64,000 bases of DNA from an uncultured Dorea sp. (GCA_910586965.1 CAJUMF010000016.1:28168-92167); one strand, 5' to 3'; shown: positions 51,254 through 61,243, counted from the stretch's first letter. Made by a program: numbers and translations. The notes: generated by a model not told the origin, from the letters alone.

Positions 51254-51288
51254 AATACAGCGGGGAAGGCTGACTTCCCCGCTGTATT
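51254..51288. terminator. Bidirectional terminator between convergent genes
   Basis: AATACAGCGGGGAA (51254-51267) pairs perfectly with TTCCCCGCTGTATT (51275-51288). T-rich flank on one side and A-rich on the other, so it can serve both strands. Confidence 0.75.
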
Positions 51289-51292
51289 CGTC

Positions 51293-52311
51293 TCAAATAT
51301 ATTCTTCTATTACACATGAATGTACCTTTGTTTTTTCATCATAATTTACGCCGACCAGAAGAATTTCGCCGTCAAAGTCCCTGAGTACGTAAGGGTAATT
51401 CTTGTTTTTAATCTGGGCAATGGCACCTTCGGCTGTTTTATTCCATTTGAGTTTGATGATAAGTGCCGGCAATGCAGAGCGTCTTTTCGGGAGATATACG
51501 ATATCCGCACAACCATGTCCGGACGGCAGCTCTTCGATTCTTTGATACTGGTCGATACATGTGATGTATGCGTATTTTACAGTTGCGCGTAGTGCCTGCT
51601 CATTGTTGTAATACAAAGGTGCATAATTAGCGTCATGTATGGCACAGATAGCTTTGGCTACGGCATCTGCATTTTTCTGCATCGTTTTCTCAAGAAGTTG
51701 GTCTGATTCGCGGATTAGCCGGAGCAGTTCATGGTGCTTTCCTTTGCGGAGTATTTTGTTGAATTCGATGCGGACTTCTTTGTTGGGGATTCTGACTGTT
51801 CCGGTGCCTTGCTCATCTTCTGTGTATGCCAAGTATCCGAGATGGATTAGAAGAGTTAATACATCGTCTTTATCTTTAAAAGTTTCAAAGTCATTTTCAA
51901 ACCCTTCTGTGTCAACGTCCATTTCTTCACCGCTGATTAGCCTCGCGATATCATCCTGCAGGCCGTCTTCGTCCATATCTATATAAGTTAGGAGGGCTTC
52001 CGCAGCAGAGGTTTTCTTCCAGTAAGATTTGAATTTCCTGCTCTGCATGGCACTCATAATGGAATAAGGATTATACACGGAATGTATGTTATCAAAGGAA
52101 TATCCGTCGTACCAGCTTTTGGCATTATCAAAGTTCATGTGATAAGTATCGCATAATGCTTTCACTTCATCCTCTGTAAATCCTGTAAATGCCGCATATT
52201 CGCCCGGGTCAAGGACAGAAAATTCTCTGAAATCAGATATGGCAGATTGTGAGCGTCTTCTTTTCTGATTGCTGCAAACCCACTGTTTCCGGGATTCAAA
52301 TAATTTCCCAT
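51293..52311 (-). pseudogene. AAA-ATPase-like/PD-(D/E)XK gene with internal deletion
   Basis: Reverse strand. A good ribosome site (AGGAGG) and ATG at 52311 begin MGNYLNPGNSGFAAIRKED, the usual start of this family. The frame then fails; the homology resumes in another frame with SDFREFSVLDPGEYAAF and TGFTEDEVKALCDTYHM and continues to the end (SWYDGYSF, GCADIVYLPKRRSALPALII). The AAA-ATPase core of about 200 residues is absent. In the nuclease motif the expected ExK reads IIKLK, so the catalytic Glu is also gone. An inactive remnant. Confidence 0.82.
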
Positions 52312-52396
52312 ATTACGTACCTCCTGTTATATATGGATTATAATTTAATCTGCCGAATCCGTCAATCTGCCGATAAGAATTAATTATAAAAGATAC

Positions 52397-52425
52397 TTGT
52401 TTATTTTTGGGGAAAATGCTACAAT
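52397..52425 (+). promoter_or_regulatory. Predicted sigma-A promoter of the M64 peptidase gene
   Basis: TTGTTT (52397-52402), 17 bases, TACAAT (52420-52425). No poly-G here; control by slippage lies in the coding region instead. Confidence 0.6.
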
Positions 52426-52492
52426 ACGAATTGTAGAAGGCATGATTTTTTGTTAAAAATTATGCAAATATATCTATTAAGGAGGGTTACAT

Positions 52493-55400
52493 ATGAAGAA
52501 AAGTAACAGAAAACGGTTTGGCACATTTTTTATGTCATTGCTTCTCATTTTCTGCTTATGTGCGGCGCCAATTCAGAGTTCGGTAGTACATGCAGAAGAA
52601 GTTACTGACACCGAAGAGAATGTCGAACAGCCAAAAGACACAGCAGCAGAGCCCCTTGAGATAGGAGGGGGGGGGTATTCCATCTTCTGAAGAAAACGGT
52701 GTAAATAATCCGGCGATTCAGACAGAGGAGTCCACACAGCCTCAAGCAGAAGCGACAGAACCGGATGCAGAGCCGGCGATGGAGACAACGGGTGCTTCGG
52801 AGCCAGAGCCGATTGCAGATGTTCCGGAAGATAAGACGAAAGCCTTGACAGATGAGGAGGCTGTACCGGCGGATGCACCAAGGCTGGTTTATGGAGATCA
52901 GGAGTTATCGGATGATGATGCATTTGTACTTCTGATGTTTGGTGATGGATTTACCGCTGATGAGCAGGAAAAGTTCTATACGGAATCCAAGAACATAGCA
53001 GATTATGTAATGGAGACATCCCCCTGGGATGAATTCAAAGATGTAGTAAAGATATATGCAAAGGGCGTTATTTCTAATGAGTCCGGAGCAAGGGCAGATA
53101 ATGCGAAGAACCAGGAAGAAGCGGATAAGGATACCCGTGATACGTATTTTAAGACGTCTTTCTGGACGGGAGGTATGCAGAGACTTCTTGCAATTGGTAA
53201 TGATGGCGTTGCTAAGATAAAGGCATTGAAGGAGAGATTCCTTCCGAAATCAGATTTTGAAGTAGTTATTGTCAACTCTGAGACATACGGCGGCAGCGGC
53301 GGTACGTATTGTCTGGCATCACTCAACAATGAATCACTGGAGATGATGCTTCATGAGTTGGGACATACGATTGCGAATCTTGCGGACGAGTATTTTGCCG
53401 GAGCAAGTTATGCGCGTGAGTATGCCAATATGACAGCCGAATCGGATCCGGAAAAAGTAAAGTGGAAAAGATTCATCGGCAAGAACGGCGTAGGAGTTTA
53501 TGAATATGATAACGGAGGCGACGGATGGTATCGCCCGCATCAGAATTGTAAGATGCGTTTCCTTGGCAAGCAGTATGCGTTCTGCGAGATATGTAAGGAA
53601 GAGTTAAGAAGAGCTTTCTGTAAAGGCTCTACAGTGACGAAACTGTTTTTCCAGACATACGCAGATACTTTCTATGAGTCAGATGAAGGAAAAGATATGA
53701 AGGAATACTTCATCGTGAGGAAGGGAGACAAGGAAGCGACAGGTGATACGTTGGGAGATGCGCTTACCCTGACTTATAAGGACGCCGAGGGCAATCCGGT
53801 AGATGGTATACCATCAAAGGCCGGCACTTATAAGGTTGAGGCAAGTTTTGCCGGCGACGCTGCATATGATGCGTGTACAGCAACAGCAGAGTATACGATC
53901 GAGCTTCCGGATTTGATCACATTAGGTGTGGAGAGCAAGGTGTATGACGGAGAACCGGCAGCACTTGATGTAAAGGTTAATTATGATAAAGAAAATGAAG
54001 TGAAATATCACTATACAGGAACTGTTCCCTATGCTGCAGAGATTACTTATGCTTATGACAGTGACGAAGCTCCGATCAAACCGGGGCGCTATACTGTAGA
54101 AGCGTCAGCATATGATAAAGCAACAGGGGAAAAGATCAGCAGGAAATCCAAGGATTATGAGATTACGTTCAAGTCTACACATGTGACGGACAATAATACG
54201 AACGAATATCCCGGAGCACAGACGTATTATAATAATAAGTCAATCGTGTTCACAGGAGAAGGATTTACCGCTGACGAGCAGGATAAATTTGAGCAAAAGG
54301 CGGCAGAATATATTAAGTATTTTAGGAATACGGAGCCGTATAAAGAGGCGGATATTTATTTCAACTACAGTACAGTTGAAGCGGTATCTGACGAATCAGG
54401 AATCGGAAAGCAGGCAAAGAAGACTTATTTTGAGCTTACTTATGATGACAATGGAAAAGTTGTCCTTCCGGAAGACGGCGGAAAGGCAGTCCAGGGGGCA
54501 ATGTATATTGGAAACAATGTGATTACCTCATATTATAAAGCGGCCATTGTGATTGTAAATGACGAGAATGTAAAAGAGGGTGCAACATTTACGAACAAGC
54601 GGTTCACTGTATTTGCAGGAATGGATGAGAAAGGAATGGAGTTCGCTGCAAATGAGCTGCTCAACTACTTCAATGGAGATGAAGAAGGATACCGGGCAGT
54701 TACAAAAGAACAGAAAGAGACGCAGAGAACACAGTTCTTGAAGGCTCTTTACTATACATGGTACGGAACGGATTACGCGCCGATTCTTTCCCGTGCATAT
54801 GATGAGAAGTTTGTAGAGAACGGCAAACCGGTAGATCTTGCTCCGCATTTCCATACGTATGTCTTGGGGAAAGAAGTGGCAGTGAAATATGTGATTTCCT
54901 ACTATGCAGATAACGGCGGGAAACCAGGAGAGCAATTAAGCAGTGCGCCATCCAAAGCTGGGACTTATCATGCGAAGGCAGAGTTAGATATGGACGGAAA
55001 GAGAAGCCTGCCTGTTGAACTGGACGGCAATACGTATAATCTTCCGCAGGCAAGGTGCTGGACGGTATTTACGATTCAGCCGGGTCAGACAACTCCGACA
55101 ACTCCAACGACTCCTGAGACACCGTCAGTGAGTCAGCCAAAGACGCTTACACTTTCCAAGACTAGTTACACGTATGACGGAAAAGTGAAAAAACCGACTG
55201 TAACAGTAAAGGATACGGCAGGAAAGGTTATTCCGGCATCCAACTATACGGTTACATATGCAAAGGGAAGAAAGAATGTCGGTGTTTATTCGGTGAAAGC
55301 AACGTTTAAGGGTGAATACAAAGGTACGCTCTCCGGCAGCTTTAAGATCATACCGAAGGCAACTTCCGTGAAGTCGGCAAAGGGCGGCAAGAAGAACATG

Positions 55401-55658
55401 ACTGTCAAGTGGAAGAAACAGACGAAGCAGACAACAGGATATCAGATTCAGTATTCCACAAAGAAAAAGTTCACCAGCGGAACAAAGACAGTTACAATCA
55501 AAAAGAATAAGACGACTTCAAAGAAGATTACAAAATTAAAGAAGAATAAAAAATATTATGTAAGGATTCGGACGTACAAGACAGTTAAAGTGAATGGAAA
55601 ATCTACAAAGATTTACTCTTCATGGTCGAAAGTTAAAAGTGCAAAAACGAAAAAATAA
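52493..55658 (+). CDS. Phase-variable M64 (IgA-protease-like) metallopeptidase, out of frame as sequenced
   Basis: The ATG at 52493 (AAGGAGGG upstream) gives a signal peptide (KKSNRKRFGTFFMSLLLIF, ending near VVHAEE) and acidic linker, then a G9 run (52667-52675) leads to a stop at 52688-52690. With eight G the frame runs open to 55658, giving 1054 residues. In that form the M64 domain (about 137-390) has MLHELGHTIANLADEY with His287, Glu288 and His291, and YRPHQNCKMRFLG downstream. A second, degenerate M64 half starts at GEGFTADEQDKF (about 588). The C-terminus has Ig-like and Fn3-like basic domains. M64 includes the Clostridium ramosum IgA protease. No ribosome site serves the internal ATG at 52779, so G9 should be OFF. 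Confidence 0.88.
52667..52675 (+). repeat. Coding poly-G tract (G9), translational phase switch
   Basis: Nine G in codons 59-61 of the M64 peptidase gene. G9 reads GGG-GGG-GGG-TAT-TCC then TGA; G8 (or G11) reads GGT-ATT-CCA and stays open to the peptidase. Confidence 0.85.
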
Positions 55659-55680
55659 GAAACTATTTGGTTTTATAGGA

Positions 55681-55713
55681 AGAGGCAGAGATATAAAAAT
55701 CTCTGCCTCTTTT
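55681..55713 (+). terminator. Rho-independent terminator
   Basis: AGAGGCAGAGAT and ATCTCTGCCTCT form a perfect 12-bp stem around ATAAAA, followed by TTT. Confidence 0.8.
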
Positions 55714-55796
55714 GGCTGTAGGTAAAAAATATATATTGATGGATTATACTGTGTACAATCTGTCTGTACATCGTCTTGATCTGGCGTATTTTCAAG

Positions 55797-57125
55797 GTGA
55801 AATCAAAACTGCAGATTTCTGAATTGAAAAACGGGCTCGGAAAACTGCCTAAAAAGAGAAAGATTGCCATAGCGGGCTTAGCGTTCTTTCTGATTTGTTT
55901 TGCCGGGCGTCTGCTTACAGAGCTATGGACGCCGAGCATGTTGATGGCATTTAATTATGAAGAGGCGGCAAAGGGTCAGAACCCCAATGGCACCAGATTT
56001 AACGAGTCTGATATCCTTTCCGATGAGATTCTTGAAAAGGTCATAAAACGGGGAGATTTAAAGATCAGTGTAGAGACATTATCCGAGCTGCTGACATTAT
56101 CTACCCCTCTGGATTCACAAAAACTGGATGTTTCCAAGGAGTCCGATCTGAAGATTTCCACGGAATACTGGATTCATTGTTCACCGCGTGTGTCTTTGTA
56201 CCGCACTAATCCCAAGACGGTTCTGAATGTTCTGGTTGACGTGTACCGGGAAAGTTTTACGCAAAATTATGCAGAGAATGACAGTATACTGGATGTGTCT
56301 TTTGATAATCTGGAAGGAATGGAGTATCTGGATATAAAGGATTATCTGGAGATGCAGGCAGCCAGGATCAGGAATTATCTCCCTGGAAACAGCAATGAGG
56401 GCAGCAGCTACCGGGAAGAGGGGAGCGAGGAGACTTTTGCCTCTCTGTATGAAAAGATTCAGAATTATATTGATGTAGAGCTGGAGCGCTACGGAGCGTT
56501 TGTCTTAGAGAAAGGGCTTTCTTCAAACAAAGATACTTATCAGTCCCGGATGCAGTATGTCAACCATATTCTGGAGACATCGCGCAAAAAGGATATGGCG
56601 GCTCATGATGTGCGGATAGAGGCAATTGACAGCTACAATGCATTTATGACCCGTTTTGTATTGATTCCTACCTATGACGAGGAGCAGGAGTTTTATATGT
56701 CCAGGACGAAAGTCGGCGTAGATTATTTTGCAGACGAGGCGACGGAATTTTTGGAATCCGCTACAGAGACAGTGGAGAAGATGAAGCGTAATACTTATGC
56801 GTCCGCCCAGATTGGGAAAAACAATCCTTCTGGCCAGAATCATGAGCAGGCAGATCAGCAGATTGAATCTTTAAAGACAGAACTTCTCAACCTGGCGAAC
56901 CAGAGCAGAGAATTGTGTGATACATATATTGAAGAAAAACGTGACGGCTACATGCAGGTAAGCTTTACTTCGCCGTCGGTTGAAGGAATTGCAATCAGCA
57001 GTTTACTCCGCACGATTCTTTTCGTTGCTGCCATTGGCGGACTTGCACTATTAAATCCGTTTTATAGAGAACGGGACAAAAAAAATATAAAAACAGAGGA
57101 AGGCGCACGTCATGAAAGAACTTGA
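55797..57125 (+). CDS. Wzz-topology membrane protein (polysaccharide assembly)
   Basis: About 442 residues with one membrane helix near each end (KIAIAGLAFFLICFAGRLL near 25-45; SSLLRTILFVAAIGGLALLNP near 405-425) and a large external, Glu-rich, probably coiled-coil middle. This hairpin topology with a cytoplasmic basic tail (REREDKKN-like) is that of chain-length determinants, though sequence similarity to Wzz is weak. Its overlap with the next, clearer Wzz-like gene supports a shared role. The start is uncertain: GTG at 55797 or TTG at 55776; neither has a good ribosome site, so the promoter (TACAAT near 55754) may give a very short leader. Confidence 0.6.
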   Translation: MKSKLQISELKNGLGKLPKKRKIAIAGLAFFLICFAGRLLTELWTPSMLMAFNYEEAAKGQNPNGTRFNESDILSDEILEKVIKRGDLKISVETLSELLTLSTPLDSQKLDVSKESDLKISTEYWIHCSPRVSLYRTNPKTVLNVLVDVYRESFTQNYAENDSILDVSFDNLEGMEYLDIKDYLEMQAARIRNYLPGNSNEGSSYREEGSEETFASLYEKIQNYIDVELERYGAFVLEKGLSSNKDTYQSRMQYVNHILETSRKKDMAAHDVRIEAIDSYNAFMTRFVLIPTYDEEQEFYMSRTKVGVDYFADEATEFLESATETVEKMKRNTYASAQIGKNNPSGQNHEQADQQIESLKTELLNLANQSRELCDTYIEEKRDGYMQVSFTSPSVEGIAISSLLRTILFVAAIGGLALLNPFYRERDKKNIKTEEGARHERT

Positions 57126-58959
57126 TGTATTTCGTTATTTAAAAAAATACCGCAGAATGATTGTCGCGGTATCCGTTCTGGCGGGAATTGTTTTTTATAT
57201 GATTGCCCAATTTTACATTCAGCAGTATACGGCGGTCACAGTCATTGAATATACCGGTGCCAATGCAGCCGAAGGAGAGTCTCCGGACAACACTCCTCTT
57301 GACCCTTCAGAGATATACGGAACAAACTTAATATCTCAGGCAATGCAGAAACTCGGAATTGAGTATACAGAATCTACAATAGATGATATCCGCATGAATA
57401 TCCAGGCGGAACCTATTATTACCGATGAAGATTTGCAGATACAGCAGTCTAAGCTTGAGAACGGAGAAAAAGATTATGAATTTATACCGACCCGTTTTAC
57501 GGTATCTTTTAACTGCGGTGTCGGGAACGGCAAAGAGTATCCGAGAAAGATCCTGAACCAGATCCTGCAGGAATATGTGCTTTATTATGGGAAAGTCCAT
57601 GTTAATACCTCACAGGCGGCTAACCCGGTCAGCGATATTTCCACAAAAGGCTATGATTACCTGGAGATGGCTGAAGTTATGGATGATACTTTGGATGAGA
57701 TAACTGAACATCTGGAAAAGAAAGCGGAATGGAATGGCGATTTCCGTTCCAGCAGAACCGGCCGCAGTTTTCAGGATTTAAAAAATGAATTCGAGTTTAT
57801 CCGGGATGTGGAAGTCAGGCAGCTTCTTTCAGAGATATTGGAAGGAAAGGTTACAAAGAACCGTGACCTGCTTTTAGATAAATATAAAAACCGAATCAGT
57901 GAACTGGGAATATCCAATGATGCGGTATCTTTTGAAGTTGACAAGATTCGGGGGATCATCTCTTCCTATGAAAATGCCATGGATGAATTCAGTGCTACCG
58001 CTGACATCAACAGGGGTAATAACGAAGATGCGGATGAGGGTACTCTGCGTAATTATGTACTCCCTAACGTATACGACGACTGGAATCGGAAGAATGAGGA
58101 TGATAACTGGGAGCCGGTAGACCGGACAGCAGAATACGACCAGTTGATGATGAAGTATATTGAGGACCGCACGCTGTATGAAGAGAATATCATTGACAAG
58201 GATTACAATAACTATGTCCTGGAAGTGTTTGCCGATGCACCGTCCAGCGCGGCGCAGAAGGTGCAGAAGGATATTCTTGGCAAGATTGAGCGTTTGGCGG
58301 AGAAGATTAATGCGCTCCAGTCTGTTTATTATGAGACGAATGACGAGTACAACGAGTACCTGGGCGGAAAGAATATCGCCGTGCTTTCAAGCGTAAGAGT
58401 TACCGAACGTTTCCCGATCATGATCTTTACGGTCCTGATCATCGTAATCTTCGGTGCCTTGGGATGCGCCGGGGCAGCGCTCTTTGGAAGGGTTGAGGAC
58501 TTCATCGAGTATTACGCTTTCACAAATAAAGTAGACGGACTTCCCAACCGGGCGAAATGCGACCAGTTTATCAATGCCAGAAGCCATCGGCCGATTCCGG
58601 AGAACTTTGCATGTATTGTCTTTAAGATTGCTAATTTACAGGCGGAAAATGCGAGGATCGGACGCGAGGCCGGAGACCGGATGATCAAGGATTTTGCGGA
58701 GATACTGACTTCCGTATTCGCTCCGTCTGAGCAGATGTTTGTGGGTAATAACGGTGCGGGGCAATATCTGATCTTTGCAGAGTCTCTGAATCAGGAACAA
58801 GTACACGCTGCCAACTTGCAGGTCGGTACCGTTCTGGAGGAAAAGGCTCATGAGCGCGGATACCATATCGAGCTGCAGAGCGGTTCTTCTAACGCAGGCA
58901 GTGAGCAGTGTTACTTTATCCGTGAACTTCTTTCAACCGCAATGAGGCGGGTAAGATAA
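57112..58959 (+). CDS. Wzz-like chain-length protein with degenerate GGDEF domain
   Basis: 615 residues. A short cytoplasmic N-terminus (LDVFRYLKKYRR), membrane helix (MIVAVSVLAGIVFYMIAQF), external domain to about 440 with coiled-coil parts, then a second helix (FPIMIFTVLIIVIFGALGCA). The cytoplasmic C-terminus (about 475-615) has GGDEF-fold features: KVDGLPNRAKCDQFI, then RIGREAGDRMIKDFAEIL, but the active-site GGDEF is NNGAGQYLIF, so cyclase activity is not expected. It probably sets or senses polymer length, with the GGDEF-like part binding a nucleotide or partner. Start overlaps the previous gene by 14 bp (GAGGAAGG site). Confidence 0.75.
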   Translation: MKELDVFRYLKKYRRMIVAVSVLAGIVFYMIAQFYIQQYTAVTVIEYTGANAAEGESPDNTPLDPSEIYGTNLISQAMQKLGIEYTESTIDDIRMNIQAEPIITDEDLQIQQSKLENGEKDYEFIPTRFTVSFNCGVGNGKEYPRKILNQILQEYVLYYGKVHVNTSQAANPVSDISTKGYDYLEMAEVMDDTLDEITEHLEKKAEWNGDFRSSRTGRSFQDLKNEFEFIRDVEVRQLLSEILEGKVTKNRDLLLDKYKNRISELGISNDAVSFEVDKIRGIISSYENAMDEFSATADINRGNNEDADEGTLRNYVLPNVYDDWNRKNEDDNWEPVDRTAEYDQLMMKYIEDRTLYEENIIDKDYNNYVLEVFADAPSSAAQKVQKDILGKIERLAEKINALQSVYYETNDEYNEYLGGKNIAVLSSVRVTERFPIMIFTVLIIVIFGALGCAGAALFGRVEDFIEYYAFTNKVDGLPNRAKCDQFINARSHRPIPENFACIVFKIANLQAENARIGREAGDRMIKDFAEILTSVFAPSEQMFVGNNGAGQYLIFAESLNQEQVHAANLQVGTVLEEKAHERGYHIELQSGSSNAGSEQCYFIRELLSTAMRRVR

Positions 58960-58973
58960 TTGGAGATGATTCC

Positions 58974-59444
58974 GTGGAGAACAAGAAATTAAAGGTCTGC
59001 TTTGCAGTGTCATCCGGCGGCCATTTAGAAGAACTTATGGTGCTGCGCCCCCTGATGGAGCAGTACGACAGTTTTATAGTTACAGAACGGACGAAACATG
59101 AGGCCGCCGGGCAAAAAAGCCAGATTTACTATCTGATGCAGGTCAACCGCCTGGAAAAGACCTGCATCTTAAGACTGATTGCGAATGCTTTTCTTTCGCT
59201 GAAGATATTACTTACAGAGCGGCCGAACGTAATCATAACGACCGGCGTTCTTGCAATCATTCCCCTGTGCCTTTTTGGCAAGGCGCTGTGGAAGAAACTT
59301 GTATTTATCGAATCCTATGCGAATGTGTATAGTCCGACGAAAACCGGGAAACTTCTTTACTGGTTTGCAGATCAGTTTTATGTCCAGTGGCCGGAATTGA
59401 TGGCGTATTATCCGAAAGCTGTGTATTTCGGGGGCATCTATTGA
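58974..59444 (+). CDS. Alg14/PssD-like glycosyltransferase membrane subunit
   Basis: 156 residues beginning at a GTG (58974) with TTGGAG upstream. VCFAVSSGGHLEELMVLRPL near 8-27 and LTERPNVIITTGVLAIIPL near 80-98 are the Alg14/PssD signatures; FIESYANVYSPTKTGKLLYW near 115-134 continues the family. With the next gene it forms a split GT-B enzyme: Alg14 recruits the catalytic Alg13-like subunit to the membrane to add the second sugar to a lipid-linked precursor. Confidence 0.9.
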   Translation: MENKKLKVCFAVSSGGHLEELMVLRPLMEQYDSFIVTERTKHEAAGQKSQIYYLMQVNRLEKTCILRLIANAFLSLKILLTERPNVIITTGVLAIIPLCLFGKALWKKLVFIESYANVYSPTKTGKLLYWFADQFYVQWPELMAYYPKAVYFGGIY

Positions 59445-59459
59445 GGTGAGGTGACAGTT

Positions 59460-59972
59460 ATGATTTTTGTAACAGTTGGAACTCAGAAATTTCCTTTTGA
59501 CCGTTTATTGAAGAAAGTGGATCGGTTAGTCAAGGAGCGGGTGATTACGGAAGAAGTCTTTATCCAGGCAGGCACCGCAGATTATATCCCGGCTTGCTGT
59601 CATTATCAGGCGTTCTACGACCGAAAACAGTTCGGGGAGATGATCGAGGCGTGTGATATTCTCATCACACACGGCGGCGCTGGTACGATCATTGACGCCG
59701 TAAAGCGCAGGAAAAAGACTATCGTTGTTCCCAGGCTTGCCAAATACGGGGAACATGTGGATGACCATCAACTGGAACTTCCGCTTAAGCTGCATGAGAT
59801 GAATCTGGTCTATACCTGCCGGGATGAGGATGTCTTGCCGTATGCCCTTTCTGTCATCGGAAATCATGCGTTTGATACATACCGTTCTAACATGGAGACA
59901 TTTATCGCGTCTGTCGATGAGTTCCTTAAGGCCGGCGCACCTACTATGATACCAGGGAGGTTTAGAACTTGA
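59460..59972 (+). CDS. Alg13/PssE-like glycosyltransferase catalytic subunit
   Basis: 170 residues: IFVTVGTQKFPFDRLLKKVD at the start and ILITHGGAGTIIDAVKRRKKTIVVPR near 65-90 (the GT28 C-domain UDP-sugar site) identify it. The ATG at 59460 has GAGGTGAG upstream; a GTG at 59451 overlaps that site. It pairs with the Alg14-like product just upstream (15-bp gap). The next gene overlaps its stop. Confidence 0.9.
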   Translation: MIFVTVGTQKFPFDRLLKKVDRLVKERVITEEVFIQAGTADYIPACCHYQAFYDRKQFGEMIEACDILITHGGAGTIIDAVKRRKKTIVVPRLAKYGEHVDDHQLELPLKLHEMNLVYTCRDEDVLPYALSVIGNHAFDTYRSNMETFIASVDEFLKAGAPTMIPGRFRT

Positions 59973-61243
59973 TTTCGTTCATCTACATTGTACTGTCAAC
60001 AGCAATGTTTTTTTTACAGGATACATATTTTAAGATAGGGGGCGTTGATTTCAGCTTGAAAAATCCTTGTGCACTTGCAATCTTGCTCCTTGCACTGCTG
60101 AATTTCATCGCAACAGTACGGCTTGGACGGTTTATGGTCCTTGCCCGTCATGCTGTCGTACAGATGTTGCCGTATCTGATCCCTCTTTTCTTTTCTTCAG
60201 TTATATGGCTGACTTCTGCAGCAGATGCCATTACGATCGCCAACGGCCTTGGCATGATCGTTCCCCAGCTTCTTTCTGTCTGCGTGGCAGCGGCTACATT
60301 ATATCTGTTCGGTGAAAAAGGAATCTGGTATTGTCTTGGCTCTATGTGCGCCGCTAATTTTCTGCTTATTGCGAGCGTGATCGCAGAAGGTGGATTTTCG
60401 GCTTTTATGGAAGAATTCCGCACGCTGCTCGTCACCTTTACTGCCGAAAGCGGTCCGCTGATGATGATGCTGGAAGTAAATGACCTGACCTTTGCATTTG
60501 GTCCGTTTTTGATCTATCTGCTTTTGAACCGGAAAAAGACTCCTCATTTTTTCTTTTGGCTGATCGTAGTCACATTCCTGTTTATGGCAGGACTTAAGCG
60601 GATAGCGATACCGGCGGTCCTGCTGGGGGTTTTTGTGGCATTTCTCCTGCAGAAGATGCCCCAAAAGGCAGCCAGACAGACAGCGCTTTGCCTGTCTGTG
60701 GGGATGATGCTCGTGAGTTTCCTTTATATAGCGGGAATCCGGATGGGGCTATTTGAATATCTGGAGGCAAAGCTTGGGATCAATACGATGGGCCGGGTCA
60801 ATATGTTTGAGAATCTGGCGCCCTACTACGATGTCAATTTTACATTTATGGGACGCGGCACAGGTTTTGAGCGGTATGTAGACTGGGCTTCCGGGACAAT
60901 CTTTCAGAATCCCCAGCGTACGATCATGCAGATACATAATGACTTTATGCGTATGTACCTGAATATCGGTTTTGTGGGATACTGGGTGTGGCTGATCGGT
61001 TATCTGGTTGTCCGGATCCGTTATTGGTTTTTGCGGGCAGGGCAAATGGCAGGATGCACATTTTTTGCAATCTGTATATACTGTTTCGTTTTATATGCTA
61101 CAGATAATACCATCTACTATCCTTATACGATGATTGCCTGTGCATTGGTTCCTATGTCCTGTAATCTTGATGCCCTGGCAGAGGCCGAGCTTGATAAACG
61201 CACGGTACATTGGGGAAAACAACGGAATGGAGAATCGCAATGA
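59969..61243 (+). CDS. O-antigen polymerase/ligase-like membrane protein (Wzy type)
   Basis: 424 residues with about eleven predicted membrane helices (for example AILLLALLNFIATV, FGPFLIYLLLN, IPAVLLGVFVAFLLQ, FFAICIYCFVLY). A large external loop near 270-325 carries GRGTGFERYVDW and IHNDFMRMYLNIGFVGYWVW, the HNxxL-like region of Wzy_C/O-antigen ligases. Position after the lipid-linked sugar transferases fits a repeat-unit polymerase. TTG start at 59969 overlaps the preceding stop with GGGAGG upstream; the end overlaps the next ATG (ATGA). Confidence 0.8.
   Translation: MISFIYIVLSTAMFFLQDTYFKIGGVDFSLKNPCALAILLLALLNFIATVRLGRFMVLARHAVVQMLPYLIPLFFSSVIWLTSAADAITIANGLGMIVPQLLSVCVAAATLYLFGEKGIWYCLGSMCAANFLLIASVIAEGGFSAFMEEFRTLLVTFTAESGPLMMMLEVNDLTFAFGPFLIYLLLNRKKTPHFFFWLIVVTFLFMAGLKRIAIPAVLLGVFVAFLLQKMPQKAARQTALCLSVGMMLVSFLYIAGIRMGLFEYLEAKLGINTMGRVNMFENLAPYYDVNFTFMGRGTGFERYVDWASGTIFQNPQRTIMQIHNDFMRMYLNIGFVGYWVWLIGYLVVRIRYWFLRAGQMAGCTFFAICIYCFVLYATDNTIYYPYTMIACALVPMSCNLDALAEAELDKRTVHWGKQRNGESQ

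Noticed and set aside
52667..52675. G9 tract as a simple sequencing error
   Set aside because: Possible for this single tract and cannot be excluded, but three other G9 tracts in matching promoter positions make a biological switch more likely.
52779..55658. Independent gene starting at the internal ATG at 52779
   Set aside because: No ribosome site or signal peptide there; the open frame extends back to the G9 tract and joins the upstream signal-peptide frame if one G is lost.
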